From positions 2,164,011 to 2,228,010 of the forward strand of contig NC_007626.1 in the NCBI RefSeq assembly GCF_000009985.1: a stretch of 64,000 nt of DNA, in the 5' to 3' direction. Below the pieces are notes generated by a model that worked only from the letters and a program-made list of their open reading frames with translations, was not told the DNA's origin and did no database searches. This DNA is from Paramagnetospirillum magneticum AMB-1 (GTDB taxonomy: Bacteria; Pseudomonadota; Alphaproteobacteria; Rhodospirillales; Magnetospirillaceae). A program made the position numbers and the translations under genes. Each line of letters opens with the position of its first letter. Within the stretch, counting starts at the first letter, position 1. This document shows, one piece after another, positions 9,931 through 19,177 of this stretch.

Positions 9931-10758
9931 ATGGAAGCGGGGGGGATGCCGGAGATTCCGGGCTACCGAATACATCGTCTGGCGGCGGTGACGGATTTCT
10001 CCGACGTCTGGCTGGCCGAGGATCTGGCTCTGGGGCGCGCCGTGGCAGTCAAGGTCTTCAGCCCCAAGGCGGACGAAAGCCAATTCATCGCCCCGTTTCC
10101 CGTGAGCGAATGGCGCCGCCGCTTTTACCAGGAGGGCCGGCTTCAGGCCCTATTCGACCATCCCAATATCGTGCCGGTCATTGGCATTGATCATGCTGCC
10201 GATGGGCGGCCCTGCCTGCTGATGCAGTATCTGCCGCAATCCCTCTGCCATGAAATCGGGTCTGATACCTTTGACGGTGAAGAAGCCTCAGCCCGCTGGG
10301 TCTCACCTGCCAGAACCAAGGAGGTGCTGCTGCAGGTCTTGTCGGGGCTGGTGGAAGTCCACCGGAAGGGCATTGTCCATCGCGATCTTAAGCCCCGCAA
10401 CCTGCTGCTGGCCGGGGGCGGCGGCGTAAGGGTCAAGATTGCCGATTTCGGCATGGCCAAGGCGCCGGGCGAGCCCGATTCGACCGAAAAGGAGTGGTTC
10501 GGCACCCGCGACTACATCAGCCCGGAGCAATATGCCCGGGCTGGGCAGGCGACCGCCCGGTCCGACATCTTCTCGCTGGGGGTGATCGGTATCCGCATGC
10601 TGACCGGATATTTTCCCGATCGGCGGAGACTGGCGGCGGTCAAGGGATTGCCGCCGGCCTTCGCCGCCCTGCTTGCCCGCTGCCTCGAGCTTGATCCGGC
10701 GCGGCGCCCCGACGCGGCCCGGATGATGGCCCAGCTGGCGGCGATCACCTTGCCTTGA
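9931..10758 (+). CDS. Hanks-type serine/threonine protein kinase
   Basis: About 275 residues, essentially a bare kinase domain in the cytoplasm. Visible hallmarks are the ATP-anchoring lysine in AVKVF, the catalytic loop HRDLKPRN, the DFG motif in ADFGMAK and a GTRDYISPEQ activation/P+1 segment. No transmembrane helix, PASTA or other sensor domain is seen. The ATG at 9931 is preferred because a purine-rich AGGGGAAGGGA sits 8 bases upstream. An in-frame GTG at 9907 overlaps the terminator tail and has no ribosome site. Substrate is unknown. It sits alone between the adhesin terminator and an unrelated gene. Confidence 0.9.
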   Translation: MEAGGMPEIPGYRIHRLAAVTDFSDVWLAEDLALGRAVAVKVFSPKADESQFIAPFPVSEWRRRFYQEGRLQALFDHPNIVPVIGIDHAADGRPCLLMQYLPQSLCHEIGSDTFDGEEASARWVSPARTKEVLLQVLSGLVEVHRKGIVHRDLKPRNLLLAGGGGVRVKIADFGMAKAPGEPDSTEKEWFGTRDYISPEQYARAGQATARSDIFSLGVIGIRMLTGYFPDRRRLAAVKGLPPAFAALLARCLELDPARRPDAARMMAQLAAITLP

Positions 10759-10808
10759 CGGTGTGGCTAGGCGCATGATGAGGGCGTAACCCAAGCGGTC
10801 GGATTGCG

Positions 10809-11111
10809 ATGATTTCCTCCATAGCCTCGACGACACTGCTTAGTGGCCTTGCCACCCAGTCGCGGGTTGCCCAGACTGCCGCCAACAACATCGCCAACCT
10901 CACCACGCCCGACTATCAGGCCGAGAGGGGCCAGGTGGTCTCCACCAGCCCGGCCGGGGCCGCCTACGTGCCGTTACCGCCCGAGGGCGAGGTGGACCTT
11001 ACGCGGGAGGTGGTCGACCTCAACCAGGCGAAGCAGGCCTATATCATGGCCGCCCGCACCTTTTCCCGCATCGCCAGGACGGAAAGGGAAGCCCTGGACG
11101 TCCTGGCCTGA
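10809..11111 (+). CDS. Orphan flagellar basal-body rod-like protein (FlgB/FlgC type)
   Basis: 100 residues. The N-terminus (about residues 18-36) carries the rod/hook signature ANNIANLTTPDYQ, and the C-terminal half forms the amphipathic helix typical of axial flagellar proteins (VDLNQAKQAYIMAARTF). It is shorter than true FlgC (about 135-140 aa) and has no flagellar neighbours. It could be a small paralogue assembling into the rod or a stand-alone relic. The start ATG has a poor ribosome site. Confidence 0.75.
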   Translation: MISSIASTTLLSGLATQSRVAQTAANNIANLTTPDYQAERGQVVSTSPAGAAYVPLPPEGEVDLTREVVDLNQAKQAYIMAARTFSRIARTEREALDVLA

Positions 11112-11140
11112 CCGCTGCCCTTTCCACGGAATTTCCCTTC

Positions 11141-11674
11141 ATGACCGATTTGCCCAAGGCCTACCTCGCCGGTCCGGCCGTTTTTCATCCCGCCGCCAAG
11201 GCTCTGCTCGATTATCTGGCCGAGATGTGCGGCCAGCACGGTCTGGTCGGAGTGGCGCCGTTCGAACCTGACGCAGAGCAACGGGCGCTGCCTCCCGCCG
11301 AATTGGCGGCGTTGATCCGTCAGGGCAATATGGAGCGGATCCGGGCGTGCGACGTGGTGATCGCCTGCGTCTCGCCGTTCCGCGGTCCTGGGGCCTGCCC
11401 AGGAACCACGTGGGAGATGGGCTATGCCGAGGGGCTGGGAAAGCCGGTGGTGGCCTGGTCCGAAGACATGCGCCCCTATATGGAGCGGGTTCCCCACGAC
11501 CGCGATGCGGATGGGAGGCTGTTCTGTCGCCAGCACGGCATGCTGGTGGAGGATTTCGGCCTGGTGGAGAACCTGATGTACGCCGCTGGGACCCGCGGGG
11601 TTCAGCCGGAATTCGAGGCCGCTCTCAAACAGGCGCGGGCGCTGGCGGACTCTCTTCGCCCAGCGGCAGGGTGA
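11141..11674 (+). CDS. Nucleoside 2-deoxyribosyltransferase family protein
   Basis: 177 residues. The N-terminal YLAGPAVF and the later GTTWEMGYAEGLGKPV segment match the nucleoside 2-deoxyribosyltransferase/DNA-hydrolase-like fold, where the Glu of the latter motif acts as nucleophile. ACDVVIACVSPF in between fits the central strand. Members exchange or hydrolyse the base of deoxynucleosides in purine salvage; the exact substrate cannot be read from the sequence. The 3' end overlaps the convergent kinase gene by 50 bp. Confidence 0.8.
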   Translation: MTDLPKAYLAGPAVFHPAAKALLDYLAEMCGQHGLVGVAPFEPDAEQRALPPAELAALIRQGNMERIRACDVVIACVSPFRGPGACPGTTWEMGYAEGLGKPVVAWSEDMRPYMERVPHDRDADGRLFCRQHGMLVEDFGLVENLMYAAGTRGVQPEFEAALKQARALADSLRPAAG

Positions 11675-13001
11675 AGCGGAAGACGCTGCCCGCGCCAGGG
11701 GTTGATTCTACCCAGATATGGCCGCCCAGCCGGTTGACGATCCGTTTGCATATGGCCAGGCCCACACCGGTGCCGGCATAGCTGGAATGGGGGTGTAGGC
11801 GGCGGAACAGCTCGAATACATCCTGTTCCTTCGGGTCGAAGCCGATTCCGTTGTCGGCGACCGAGAACTGCCAGTAGCGCCCGGCCTGCTCCGCGCTCAC
11901 CTGGATGTGCGGAACAAGCCCCTCCTTGCGGTATTTGACCGCGTTGCCGACCAGGTTCTGGAAAACCTGGATCAGCATGACTGGGTCGGCATCCACCTCG
12001 GGCAGCGGGGCGACCGTGATCTCCGCCCCGCTGGAATCGATGGCTTCGCGCAGGTTGTTCAGTGCGCTCTGGCAGGCCGTTGCCGCCGACACCCGTTCGA
12101 TTCGGCCTTCGCTGCGGCTGGTGCGGGAATAGGCCAGCAGATCGTTGACCATTTCATGCATGCGAATGGCGCCGCCGGTGACCAGTTCCAGGTACTGCCG
12201 GCCTCGATCATCCAGTCCTTCGCCGTAGTCGCGCTCGACCAATTGGGCGAAGCAGGCGACGGTGCGCAGCGGCTCCTGCAGATCGTGGGAGGCGACGAAG
12301 GCGAAGCGTTCCAGTTCGGCATTGGCTTCGGTCAGGGTCTCCACGGCCTTGGCCAGCTTTTCCGCCTGCAGGCGGCCGCTTTCCTCGGCCCGGACGCGGT
12401 CGGTGACATCCCGCACGATATGAAAGCCGCCGCACGGGCGGCCGTCTTCCCCGGCCAGGGAGCCATAGCTGGTCTCGAACCAGCCGATATCGCCATCGGT
12501 GGTCAGCGACTGCAGCTGGACGAAGGATTCGCCGGCCAGGGTCCGGTCCCAGCATTCTGAGAACAGTTGGAGGCGATCCGGGACCCTGCCGAAGACTTCC
12601 TCAATGGGCATGCCGATCTTTACGTCGCATTCAAAGAAGTTCCAGCACACGGCCTGATAGCGGGGATTAAAGGCTGTAAGGCGTTTGTCGCGGTCCCAGG
12701 CGGCGATCAGATCCTGAGACCCGCGCATGATGCCCGATAGGCGGGTATTCACCTCGGACAATTCCCGGTTGCTTTCCGCCAGGGCAGCTCCCCGGCGGTT
12801 CAACTCGGTCTCCCAGCGCCGCAGCAGCACCAGCAGCATGAGTGCCGTCACCAGGATGAAGACGCAGCCCTTGCCGAGTTCCAGCAGGGAGGCAATGCCT
12901 GGCGGCTCGCCGACACCAATCCAGACGGCTAGGGACGAGAGGAAAATCCAGCCCAGTCCGACGGCGGCATAGATGCCCGTTATGCGCCAGGAAACTTTCA
13001 A
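11625..13001 (-). CDS. Membrane PAS-domain sensor histidine kinase
   Basis: 458 residues. Two N-terminal hydrophobic segments (about 8-28 and 42-62) form a membrane hairpin. A PAS domain (about 85-200, LIAAWDRDKRLTAFNPRYQ) follows, then a short coiled coil, a HisKA domain with H-box FVASHDLQEPLRT, and HATPase_c with N-box NLVGNAVKYRKEG, DNGIGF and GTGVGLAICK. It lacks a receiver, so it should phosphorylate an unlinked regulator. The signal is unknown. It converges on the deoxyribosyltransferase gene, with the two coding ends overlapping by 50 bp. Confidence 0.92.
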   Translation of the reverse strand: MKVSWRITGIYAAVGLGWIFLSSLAVWIGVGEPPGIASLLELGKGCVFILVTALMLLVLLRRWETELNRRGAALAESNRELSEVNTRLSGIMRGSQDLIAAWDRDKRLTAFNPRYQAVCWNFFECDVKIGMPIEEVFGRVPDRLQLFSECWDRTLAGESFVQLQSLTTDGDIGWFETSYGSLAGEDGRPCGGFHIVRDVTDRVRAEESGRLQAEKLAKAVETLTEANAELERFAFVASHDLQEPLRTVACFAQLVERDYGEGLDDRGRQYLELVTGGAIRMHEMVNDLLAYSRTSRSEGRIERVSAATACQSALNNLREAIDSSGAEITVAPLPEVDADPVMLIQVFQNLVGNAVKYRKEGLVPHIQVSAEQAGRYWQFSVADNGIGFDPKEQDVFELFRRLHPHSSYAGTGVGLAICKRIVNRLGGHIWVESTPGAGSVFRFTLPLGEESPPAPAPV

Positions 13002-13082
13002 TGCGATGAATTCCCTCGGATTGGTGGACGCCTTTGGATGCTGAGGCTACCAGAAAGTTGTTCTTGTGGCACAGTGAATGCG

Positions 13083-15347
13083 TCAGTCCGGCAGTTTCGG
13101 CAGGACGAATATCATGCGGGTGCCCTTGCCGGGGCCATCGGTTTCGGCCCAGATGCGGCCGCCGTGGCGCTCGATGATCTTGCGGCAGACCGGCAGGCCG
13201 ATTCCTGTTCCGCCGCCATACTCGTCGCGCTGGTGCAGGCGTTGGAACAGGCCGAAGATCCGCTCTTCATAGCCTTTGCCCAATTCCATTCCGATGCCGT
13301 TGTCGGCGATGGTCATTCTCCACAATTCGGGCCCCTCGGCCTCGCAATGAACGGCGATGTGCACCGGCCCCTCTCCCCGATATTTGATCGCGTTGCCGAA
13401 CAGGTTGAGCAGCACGCGGTAAAGCTCGTCATCATTGCCCATGATCACGGGCAGGGGCGAGGTGATGGAAATATCGGCCTGGGCGGCCTCCATCTGGCTG
13501 CGCAGGCTGCTTTTTGCCGCCTGCATCAACTCTGACAAGGAGACCAGGTGCATGTCGCGCTCGTTTCGCCCGATGCGGCTGAGTTCCAGCAGATCGCGGA
13601 CCAGGCAATCCATGCGGTTGGCGGCATCAGTGACGATTTTCAGGAACTCCTGCTCCTCGTCGTCCAGGCGGCCCTCCAGGCGTCGCCTCAGCAAGGTGGA
13701 GAAGGCCGTGATGTTGCGCAGCGGCTCGCGCAGGTCGTGCGAGGCCACATAGGCATAGGCCTCCAGTTCGGCGTTGGACCGTTCCAGGGCCTGATTCTTG
13801 TCGCGCAGTTCGGCCTCGATGGATTTGGCCATGGTGATATCGGTGTGGAAGCCCAGGACATAGGGCTGGCCAGAGGTCGGATTGGCCACCTCGAAGGCCT
13901 TGGCGTGCAGCCAGACGATCTCGCCATCTGGCCGGATGATCCGGAAGTCGGCGGCGTACTCGCCCGATCCGATCCGGGCGGCCAAGAGGTTCATCACGCC
14001 GTCGCGGTCTTCGGGGTGGACCCAATCGCGCCACAAGGAGGGCTCGGCCATGAGAACCTCGGGGGCGTGTCCCCAAAGGCGGAGGAAGGCCGGGCTGATG
14101 TAGTGGAAGCGGCTGTAATCCTGGTCGGCGACGTAGAATACCTGATCGATGGTCTCGGCCATCTCACGGAACCGCCGTTCGCTTTCCGCCAGGACGCGCT
14201 CGTCGCGCTTGCGTTCGGAGATGTCGCGCAGGAAGACGAACAGCCGCCCGTCGCCGCCGGCAAAATACGAGGTGCTGACCTCCACGTCCCAGATCTCGCC
14301 ATTCCGGGTGCGATGGCGGGTTTCGAAGCGCAGGTCCTGTCCGGCCATGACGGCGGCGATGCGGGCGTGGGTGGCGTCATCGGTCTCGATGGCTTCCAGA
14401 TCCTGGATGGACATGGACAGCAATTGCTCCCGACTGTACCCCGAGCGGGCGGCATAGGCGTGGTTGACCTCCAGGAGCTGCCCCCGGTTGTCTGTCATCC
14501 AAAATCCATCGGAAGAGGTCTCGACGATGGCGCGGTAATGCTTTTCGCTGTCGTGAAGCGCCCGGGTCATCCTGGCGTTGGCGGCTAGGCGGGAATGGCT
14601 GCGCCGGGCGATCCAGCCGATGGCCAGCATGCCCAATCCCCAGATGGCGCCGTGGGTGGTGGCCATGGTCCGGACAACGTTCGCTTCGCCGGTCAGATAG
14701 GGCGCCAATGGCACCGAAACACCGATGCCGCCGCGCACTTCGCCGTCCTGAAAGCCGAGATGGCCGTGGCATTTCTGGCAACTGGGCTCCATCCGGAACG
14801 GCTTGAACAGGCGCAGGAAGGGCTTTCCGTCGATATCGGAAACCTCCATCACCTCGGATTTGGTTCCGGCGGCGAACTGCCGGATGGCCTCGGCCTCCCA
14901 CGGATCCGCGGTGTTGTCGGAATTGAGGGTGACGATGCCGACGATGCGCCCCTTGATGCCGTACAACTCGCCATGGTCCTGCATCATCTGCCGCAGCATG
15001 TAGGCGGGGTTCATCAAGGTCAGCTTGCGCCCGTCATTGGCGATCAGGTCGCGGTCGGGCAGGTGGGCCATCCACGGGCTGGGTGGCGTCTTGGCATCGG
15101 GCTCCACATAGACGCCGCCATGGGACGACGCCCACAGGCGATAGGCCACGTCCTTGTTGAAATTGGCTTGGGCGGTATTGGTCGCCAGCTCCAGGGTGAT
15201 CTCCCGTTGCTTGGCGATATTCCAGGCCAGCGAGCCTCCCAGCAGAAGACTCCAGCTGAACAGCCCGGCGGCGGCGTAACGCACGACCTTGGCGGTTACG
15301 TCGGCAAGGGTGGGAATCTCGCCTGAAACAGAGAGCCCGTCGCTCAC
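13083..15347 (-). CDS. Heme-domain (DUF3365) PAS sensor histidine kinase
   Basis: About 754 residues. An N-terminal transmembrane segment is followed by a periplasmic DUF3365/Tll0287-like domain carrying a CQKCH c-type heme motif near residue 185, then a second membrane segment. Two PAS/PAC modules follow, then HisKA with H-box YVASHDLREPLRN and an HATPase domain (NLFGNAIKYRG, DNGIG, GTGIGLPVCRK). Covalent heme in such domains is thought to sense redox state or a gas. GTG at 15347 is chosen because GGGGGA precedes it by 5 bases. An upstream in-frame ATG at 15419 would add 24 residues with no clear ribosome site. No cognate regulator is adjacent. Confidence 0.88.
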   Translation of the reverse strand: MSDGLSVSGEIPTLADVTAKVVRYAAAGLFSWSLLLGGSLAWNIAKQREITLELATNTAQANFNKDVAYRLWASSHGGVYVEPDAKTPPSPWMAHLPDRDLIANDGRKLTLMNPAYMLRQMMQDHGELYGIKGRIVGIVTLNSDNTADPWEAEAIRQFAAGTKSEVMEVSDIDGKPFLRLFKPFRMEPSCQKCHGHLGFQDGEVRGGIGVSVPLAPYLTGEANVVRTMATTHGAIWGLGMLAIGWIARRSHSRLAANARMTRALHDSEKHYRAIVETSSDGFWMTDNRGQLLEVNHAYAARSGYSREQLLSMSIQDLEAIETDDATHARIAAVMAGQDLRFETRHRTRNGEIWDVEVSTSYFAGGDGRLFVFLRDISERKRDERVLAESERRFREMAETIDQVFYVADQDYSRFHYISPAFLRLWGHAPEVLMAEPSLWRDWVHPEDRDGVMNLLAARIGSGEYAADFRIIRPDGEIVWLHAKAFEVANPTSGQPYVLGFHTDITMAKSIEAELRDKNQALERSNAELEAYAYVASHDLREPLRNITAFSTLLRRRLEGRLDDEEQEFLKIVTDAANRMDCLVRDLLELSRIGRNERDMHLVSLSELMQAAKSSLRSQMEAAQADISITSPLPVIMGNDDELYRVLLNLFGNAIKYRGEGPVHIAVHCEAEGPELWRMTIADNGIGMELGKGYEERIFGLFQRLHQRDEYGGGTGIGLPVCRKIIERHGGRIWAETDGPGKGTRMIFVLPKLPD

Positions 15348-15502
15348 AAATGTCCCCCATTTGGCCCTGGCCGGAGCCGACAGGCCGATTTTAACAAATA
15401 TGCGTGCATGAGGTATCATGGCATCTGGTAACGAAACCTGACTGCCGGACGATCGGCCATCCGCCTGTGGACGAAGGATGGGCTTCGCCGATATAAAACC
15501 TG

Positions 15503-15922
15503 ATGATCCAGGTCACCCACCGCATCCAAATCGACGAGAAGGAAATCGAGGAGAGCTTCGTCCGCTCTTCCGGTCCAGGTGGCCAGAACGTCAATAAGGT
15601 CGAGACTGCGGTCCAGTTGCGCTTCGATGCGCGGCGTTCGCCCTCGCTGCCCGACGATGTCAGCGTGCGCCTGCAAAAGCTGGCGGGCAGCCGTCTGACC
15701 CAGGACGGAATCATCGTGATTATCGCCCAGACCTACCGCAGCCAGGAGCGCAACCGCGCCGAGGCGCTGGACCGGTTGGTGGCGATGATCCGCGAGGCCG
15801 CCAAGCCGCCTCCTCCCAAGCGCCGCCCGACCAAGCCGACCAAGGGCTCGACGGAGCGGCGTCTTGAATCCAAGGGCAAGCGGTCCGAGACCAAGCGGCT
15901 GCGATCGGAGCGGCCGGAATAG
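15503..15922 (+). CDS. arfB: Alternative ribosome-rescue peptidyl-tRNA hydrolase ArfB
   Basis: 139 residues. The catalytic loop SSGPGGQNVNK holds the GGQ motif that hydrolyses peptidyl-tRNA on ribosomes stalled without a stop codon. The domain I tRNA-recognition region of release factors is absent. The C-terminus is a long basic, Pro/Lys/Arg-rich tail (from about residue 95) that in the family threads into the empty mRNA channel. Length fits ArfB/YaeJ (about 140 aa). A DUF1476-like gene follows 14 bp downstream, probably cotranscribed. Confidence 0.93.
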   Translation: MIQVTHRIQIDEKEIEESFVRSSGPGGQNVNKVETAVQLRFDARRSPSLPDDVSVRLQKLAGSRLTQDGIIVIIAQTYRSQERNRAEALDRLVAMIREAAKPPPPKRRPTKPTKGSTERRLESKGKRSETKRLRSERPE

Positions 15923-15936
15923 GGAAGGGGAGCGGC

Positions 15937-16278
15937 GTGGCCATTCTTGACACCTTCTACGCCAAGGGGGCCACCAGCCAGGCGGCCCACCGGAGCCGGG
16001 ATGAAGCCGCGTTCTGGATCAGAGCGAGGCGGAACCGTCTGCTGGCGGGCTGGGCCTGCGACCTGACTGACGAAGACAGCCAGAATTATCTCCACCTCTT
16101 GCTTGATGCCGATTTCGCCCGGGTTTCGACCTCGGCGACCGAAGGGTTCCTGATGCTGAAGATCCGCAATGACCTGATGGGGTTCGGAATCTTTCTGTCC
16201 TCGGCCGAACTGCAGGATGTCTGCCGGCGGTTCGAGCAGCAGGCTCTTCTGGAGCAGGAAGCCGAATTGCGCCGGTGA
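15937..16278 (+). CDS. DUF1476-like protein (ATP synthase zeta-subunit family relative)
   Basis: 113 residues, starting at GTG with AGGGGAGCGGC directly upstream. The core ARRNRLLAGWACDL, DADF and LKIRNDLMGFG resembles DUF1476, the small alphaproteobacterial family that includes the zeta inhibitor of the F1-ATPase. The match is partial: the N-terminal REKAFE-type segment is altered and spacing differs. Inhibition of ATP synthase is only a possibility. It probably shares a transcript with arfB. Confidence 0.6.
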   Translation: MAILDTFYAKGATSQAAHRSRDEAAFWIRARRNRLLAGWACDLTDEDSQNYLHLLLDADFARVSTSATEGFLMLKIRNDLMGFGIFLSSAELQDVCRRFEQQALLEQEAELRR

Positions 16279-16340
16279 CGGCCCCAATTCCGGTGCGTGA
16301 TTCCCTGGCGTGATCCCTTGGCTTGACTCCATTATCCGCA

Positions 16341-16383
16341 TAGTCTATAGATTAGTGGACTAAAGCTTATGGGCGTAAGCTTT
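16341..16383 (+). promoter_or_regulatory. Inverted repeats upstream of the sulfate importer
   Basis: A perfect 8-bp inverted repeat AAAGCTTA-N6-TAAGCTTT (16362-16383) lies just before the sbp ribosome site. It is preceded by TAGTC-N12-GACTA (16341-16362). Position between the upstream gene and the first cys gene suggests an operator or leader hairpin; which regulator binds cannot be told. Confidence 0.4.
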
Positions 16384-16404
16384 GTGTTGAATTGGAGGGT
16401 GCGA

Positions 16405-17448
16405 ATGATTGGAATTCATGAGGATGAGGCGCGGCGCCTGGCTCTGGCGGCACTGTTCGCGGTGGTTCTGGCCCTGGGGATGGCCGCGCTGATGCCCGGA
16501 GCCCAGGCGGCCGAGAGCCGGACCCTGCTCAACGTGTCCTATGATCCCACCCGCGAGCTGTATCAGGCGCTGAACGAATCCTTCGCGCGCCAGTGGAAGG
16601 CCAAGAGCGGCGAAGACCTGAAGATCAACCAGTCCCACGGCGGTTCGGGCAAGCAGGCCCGGTCGGTGATCGATGGGCTGGAGGCCGATGTGGTGACCCT
16701 GGCGCTGGCCTATGACATCGACGCCATCGCCGACAAGGCCAAGCTGCTGGATGCCGGCTGGCAGAAGCGGCTGGCCTATAATTCCTCGCCCTACACCTCG
16801 ACCATCGTGTTCCTGGTCAGGAAGGGCAATCCCAAGCAGGTCAAGGATTGGGGCGATCTGGTCAAGCCGGGCGTTTCGGTGATCACCCCCAATCCTAAGA
16901 CCTCGGGCGGGGCACGCTGGAACTATCTGGCCGCCTGGGGCTATGCGCTCGATCGCAACAACGGCGATGCCGCCAAGGCCGAGGCCTTTGTCGCCGCCCT
17001 GTTCAAGAATGTTCCGGTCCTGGATTCCGGGGCGCGAGGCTCCACCGTCACCTTCGCCCAGCGCGGCTTGGGCGACGTGCTGCTGGCCTGGGAGAACGAG
17101 GCTCATCTGGCGCTCAAGGAATTTGGCTCGGGCTTCGAGATCGTCACCCCGTCCCTGTCCATCCTGGCCGAGCCGCCGGTGGCGGTGGTCGACAAGGTGG
17201 TGGACAAGCGCGGCACCCGTGCCGTGGCCCAGGCCTATCTCGACTTCCTCTACACCCCCGAGGCCCAGGAGATCATCGCACGGAACTTCTACCGTCCCCG
17301 CGATCCGGACGTGGTGAAGACGACCCAGGGCATCTTCGCGCCGGTCAAGCTGTTCACCATCGACGACGTGTTCGGCGGCTGGACCAAGGCCCAGACGGCG
17401 CACTTCGCCGATGGCGGCGTGTTCGACCGCATCACGGCGAAGAAGTAG
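16405..17448 (+). CDS. sbp: Periplasmic sulfate/thiosulfate-binding protein
   Basis: About 347 residues. A signal peptide (hydrophobic stretch ending GAQAAE) leads into the mature start LLNVSYDPTRELY, diagnostic of the Sbp/CysP family. The anion-binding segment INQSHGGSGKQARSV follows. It delivers sulfate (or thiosulfate) to the CysTW permease. The ATG at 16405 has a GGAGGG ribosome site 6 bases upstream. An earlier ATG at 16369 lies inside an inverted repeat and adds 12 residues with no advantage. First gene of the operon. Confidence 0.93.
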   Translation: MIGIHEDEARRLALAALFAVVLALGMAALMPGAQAAESRTLLNVSYDPTRELYQALNESFARQWKAKSGEDLKINQSHGGSGKQARSVIDGLEADVVTLALAYDIDAIADKAKLLDAGWQKRLAYNSSPYTSTIVFLVRKGNPKQVKDWGDLVKPGVSVITPNPKTSGGARWNYLAAWGYALDRNNGDAAKAEAFVAALFKNVPVLDSGARGSTVTFAQRGLGDVLLAWENEAHLALKEFGSGFEIVTPSLSILAEPPVAVVDKVVDKRGTRAVAQAYLDFLYTPEAQEIIARNFYRPRDPDVVKTTQGIFAPVKLFTIDDVFGGWTKAQTAHFADGGVFDRITAKK

Positions 17449-17459
17449 GAGTGGGCGCG

Positions 17460-18308
17460 GTGGCCGCCTTCGCTCTGTCCCTGCCGCGACGGGTGCCCAG
17501 CGTCATTCCGGGGTTCGGCCCGACCATGGGCCTGACCCTGGCCTACTTGTCGCTGATCGTCCTGCTGCCGCTGGCGGCGCTGGTCATCAAGGCGGCGGGC
17601 ACCACCTGGTCGCAGTGGGGGGCGATCGTCACGGATGCCCGGGTGCTGTCAGCGCTGGGCCTGTCGTTCGGAGCCGCACTGGTGGCGGCCCTGATCAATG
17701 CCGTCTTTGGCCTGCTGGTGGCCTGGGTGCTGGTGCGCTATCCCTTTCCCGGCCGCAGGCTGGTGGACGCCGTCGTCGACCTGCCCTTCGCCCTGCCCAC
17801 CGCCGTGGCCGGCATCGCGCTCACCGCTCTTTACGCCCCCAACGGCTGGATCGGCTCGGTGTTGGAGCCCCTGGGCGTCAAGGTGGCCTTCACCCCCCTG
17901 GGCGTGGTGGTGGCCATGGTGTTCATCGGCCTGCCCTTCGTGGTGCGCACGGTGGAGCCGGTGCTGCACGACGTGGATCTGGAGCTGGAGGAGGCCGCCG
18001 CCTCCTTGGGGGCGGACCGGCTGCAGACCTTCCTGAAGGTGATCCTGCCCTCCATCCTGCCGTCGCTGCTGACCGGGTTTTCACTGTCCCTGGCCAGTGC
18101 GGTGGGCGAATACGGCTCGGTGATCTTCATCGCCGGCAACCTGCCGGGCGTCTCGGAGATCGCGCCGCTGCTGATCGTCACCAAGCTGGAACAGTACGAC
18201 TACGTGGGCGCCACCGCCATCGCCACCCTGATGCTGGCGATTTCCTTCACCCTGCTGCTGGTGGTCAACCTGCTGCAAAAGTGGCGCCGCGGGCGCATGG
18301 GGGGCTGA
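17460..18308 (+). CDS. cysT: Sulfate ABC transporter permease CysT (CysU)
   Basis: About 282 residues with six predicted membrane segments. The EAA loop for ATPase coupling reads EEAAASLGADRLQTF. The segment LPFALPTAVAGIALT matches the CysT family. GTG at 17460 is preferred, with AGGAG 8 bases upstream; GTG at 17451, 2 bp after the sbp stop, is also in frame. It forms the transmembrane pore with CysW in the inner membrane. Confidence 0.93.
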   Translation: MAAFALSLPRRVPSVIPGFGPTMGLTLAYLSLIVLLPLAALVIKAAGTTWSQWGAIVTDARVLSALGLSFGAALVAALINAVFGLLVAWVLVRYPFPGRRLVDAVVDLPFALPTAVAGIALTALYAPNGWIGSVLEPLGVKVAFTPLGVVVAMVFIGLPFVVRTVEPVLHDVDLELEEAAASLGADRLQTFLKVILPSILPSLLTGFSLSLASAVGEYGSVIFIAGNLPGVSEIAPLLIVTKLEQYDYVGATAIATLMLAISFTLLLVVNLLQKWRRGRMGG

Positions 18309-18312
18309 AATC

Positions 18313-19152
18313 ATGAGCGAGCACGCCACGCGCGAACCGGCGGTGGTGCGGTGGAGTCTGACCCTGGTGGCCCTGGCCTTCCTGGCGCTGTTCCTGGTCG
18401 CCCCCCTGGCCGCGGTGCTGGTCGAGGCCTTCGCCAAGGGCTGGGGCGCCTATGTGCGGGCGCTCTCCACCGACGATACCTGGTCGTCCATTCGCCTGAC
18501 GCTGATCGTCGCCGCCATCGCGGTGCCGCTGAACATCGCCTTTGGGCTGGCGGCAAGCTGGGCCATCGCCAAGTTCGATTTCGGCGGCAAGAGTCTGCTG
18601 ATCTCGCTGATCGAATTGCCGTTCTCGGTGTCGCCGGTGATCTCCGGGCTGATCTACGTCCTGCTGTTCGGCTTGCAGGGCCTGCTGGGGCCTTGGCTGT
18701 CCGAGCACGATTTCAAGGTCATCTTCGCCGTTCCCGGTATCGTTCTGGCCACGGTGTTCGTCACCTTTCCCTTCGTGGCGCGTGAGCTGATCCCGCTGAT
18801 GGAGGAGCAGGGACGTGAGGAGGAGGAGGCGGCCCTGACGCTGGGCGCCTCCGGCCTTGCCACGTTCTGGCGGGTGACGCTGCCCAATGTCCGCTGGGGG
18901 CTGCTGTACGGCGTGCTGCTGTGCAACGCGAGGGCCATGGGCGAGTTCGGCGCCGTCTCCGTGGTCTCCGGCCATATCCGGGGGCTGACCAACACCATGC
19001 CGCTGCACGTGGAGATCCTTTACAATGAATACGATTTCGTCGGCGCTTTCGCGGTCGCCTCTCTCCTTGCCATTCTGGCCCTTGTCACGCTGGCCGCTAA
19101 AGCGGTACTCGAATGGTGGCACCGCGACGAACTCGCCGCCACCGGACATTGA
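18313..19152 (+). CDS. cysW: Sulfate ABC transporter permease CysW
   Basis: 279 residues, six predicted membrane helices, family segment ELPFSVSPVISGLIYVLLFG and coupling loop EEEAALTLGASGLATFWRV. It starts 4 bp after cysT and partners it as the second pore subunit. The operon continues into the ATPase gene, whose start lies 25 bp downstream. Confidence 0.93.
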   Translation: MSEHATREPAVVRWSLTLVALAFLALFLVAPLAAVLVEAFAKGWGAYVRALSTDDTWSSIRLTLIVAAIAVPLNIAFGLAASWAIAKFDFGGKSLLISLIELPFSVSPVISGLIYVLLFGLQGLLGPWLSEHDFKVIFAVPGIVLATVFVTFPFVARELIPLMEEQGREEEEAALTLGASGLATFWRVTLPNVRWGLLYGVLLCNARAMGEFGAVSVVSGHIRGLTNTMPLHVEILYNEYDFVGAFAVASLLAILALVTLAAKAVLEWWHRDELAATGH

Positions 19153-19177
19153 TGGGGCGGACATTGAAGGGTCGGAC

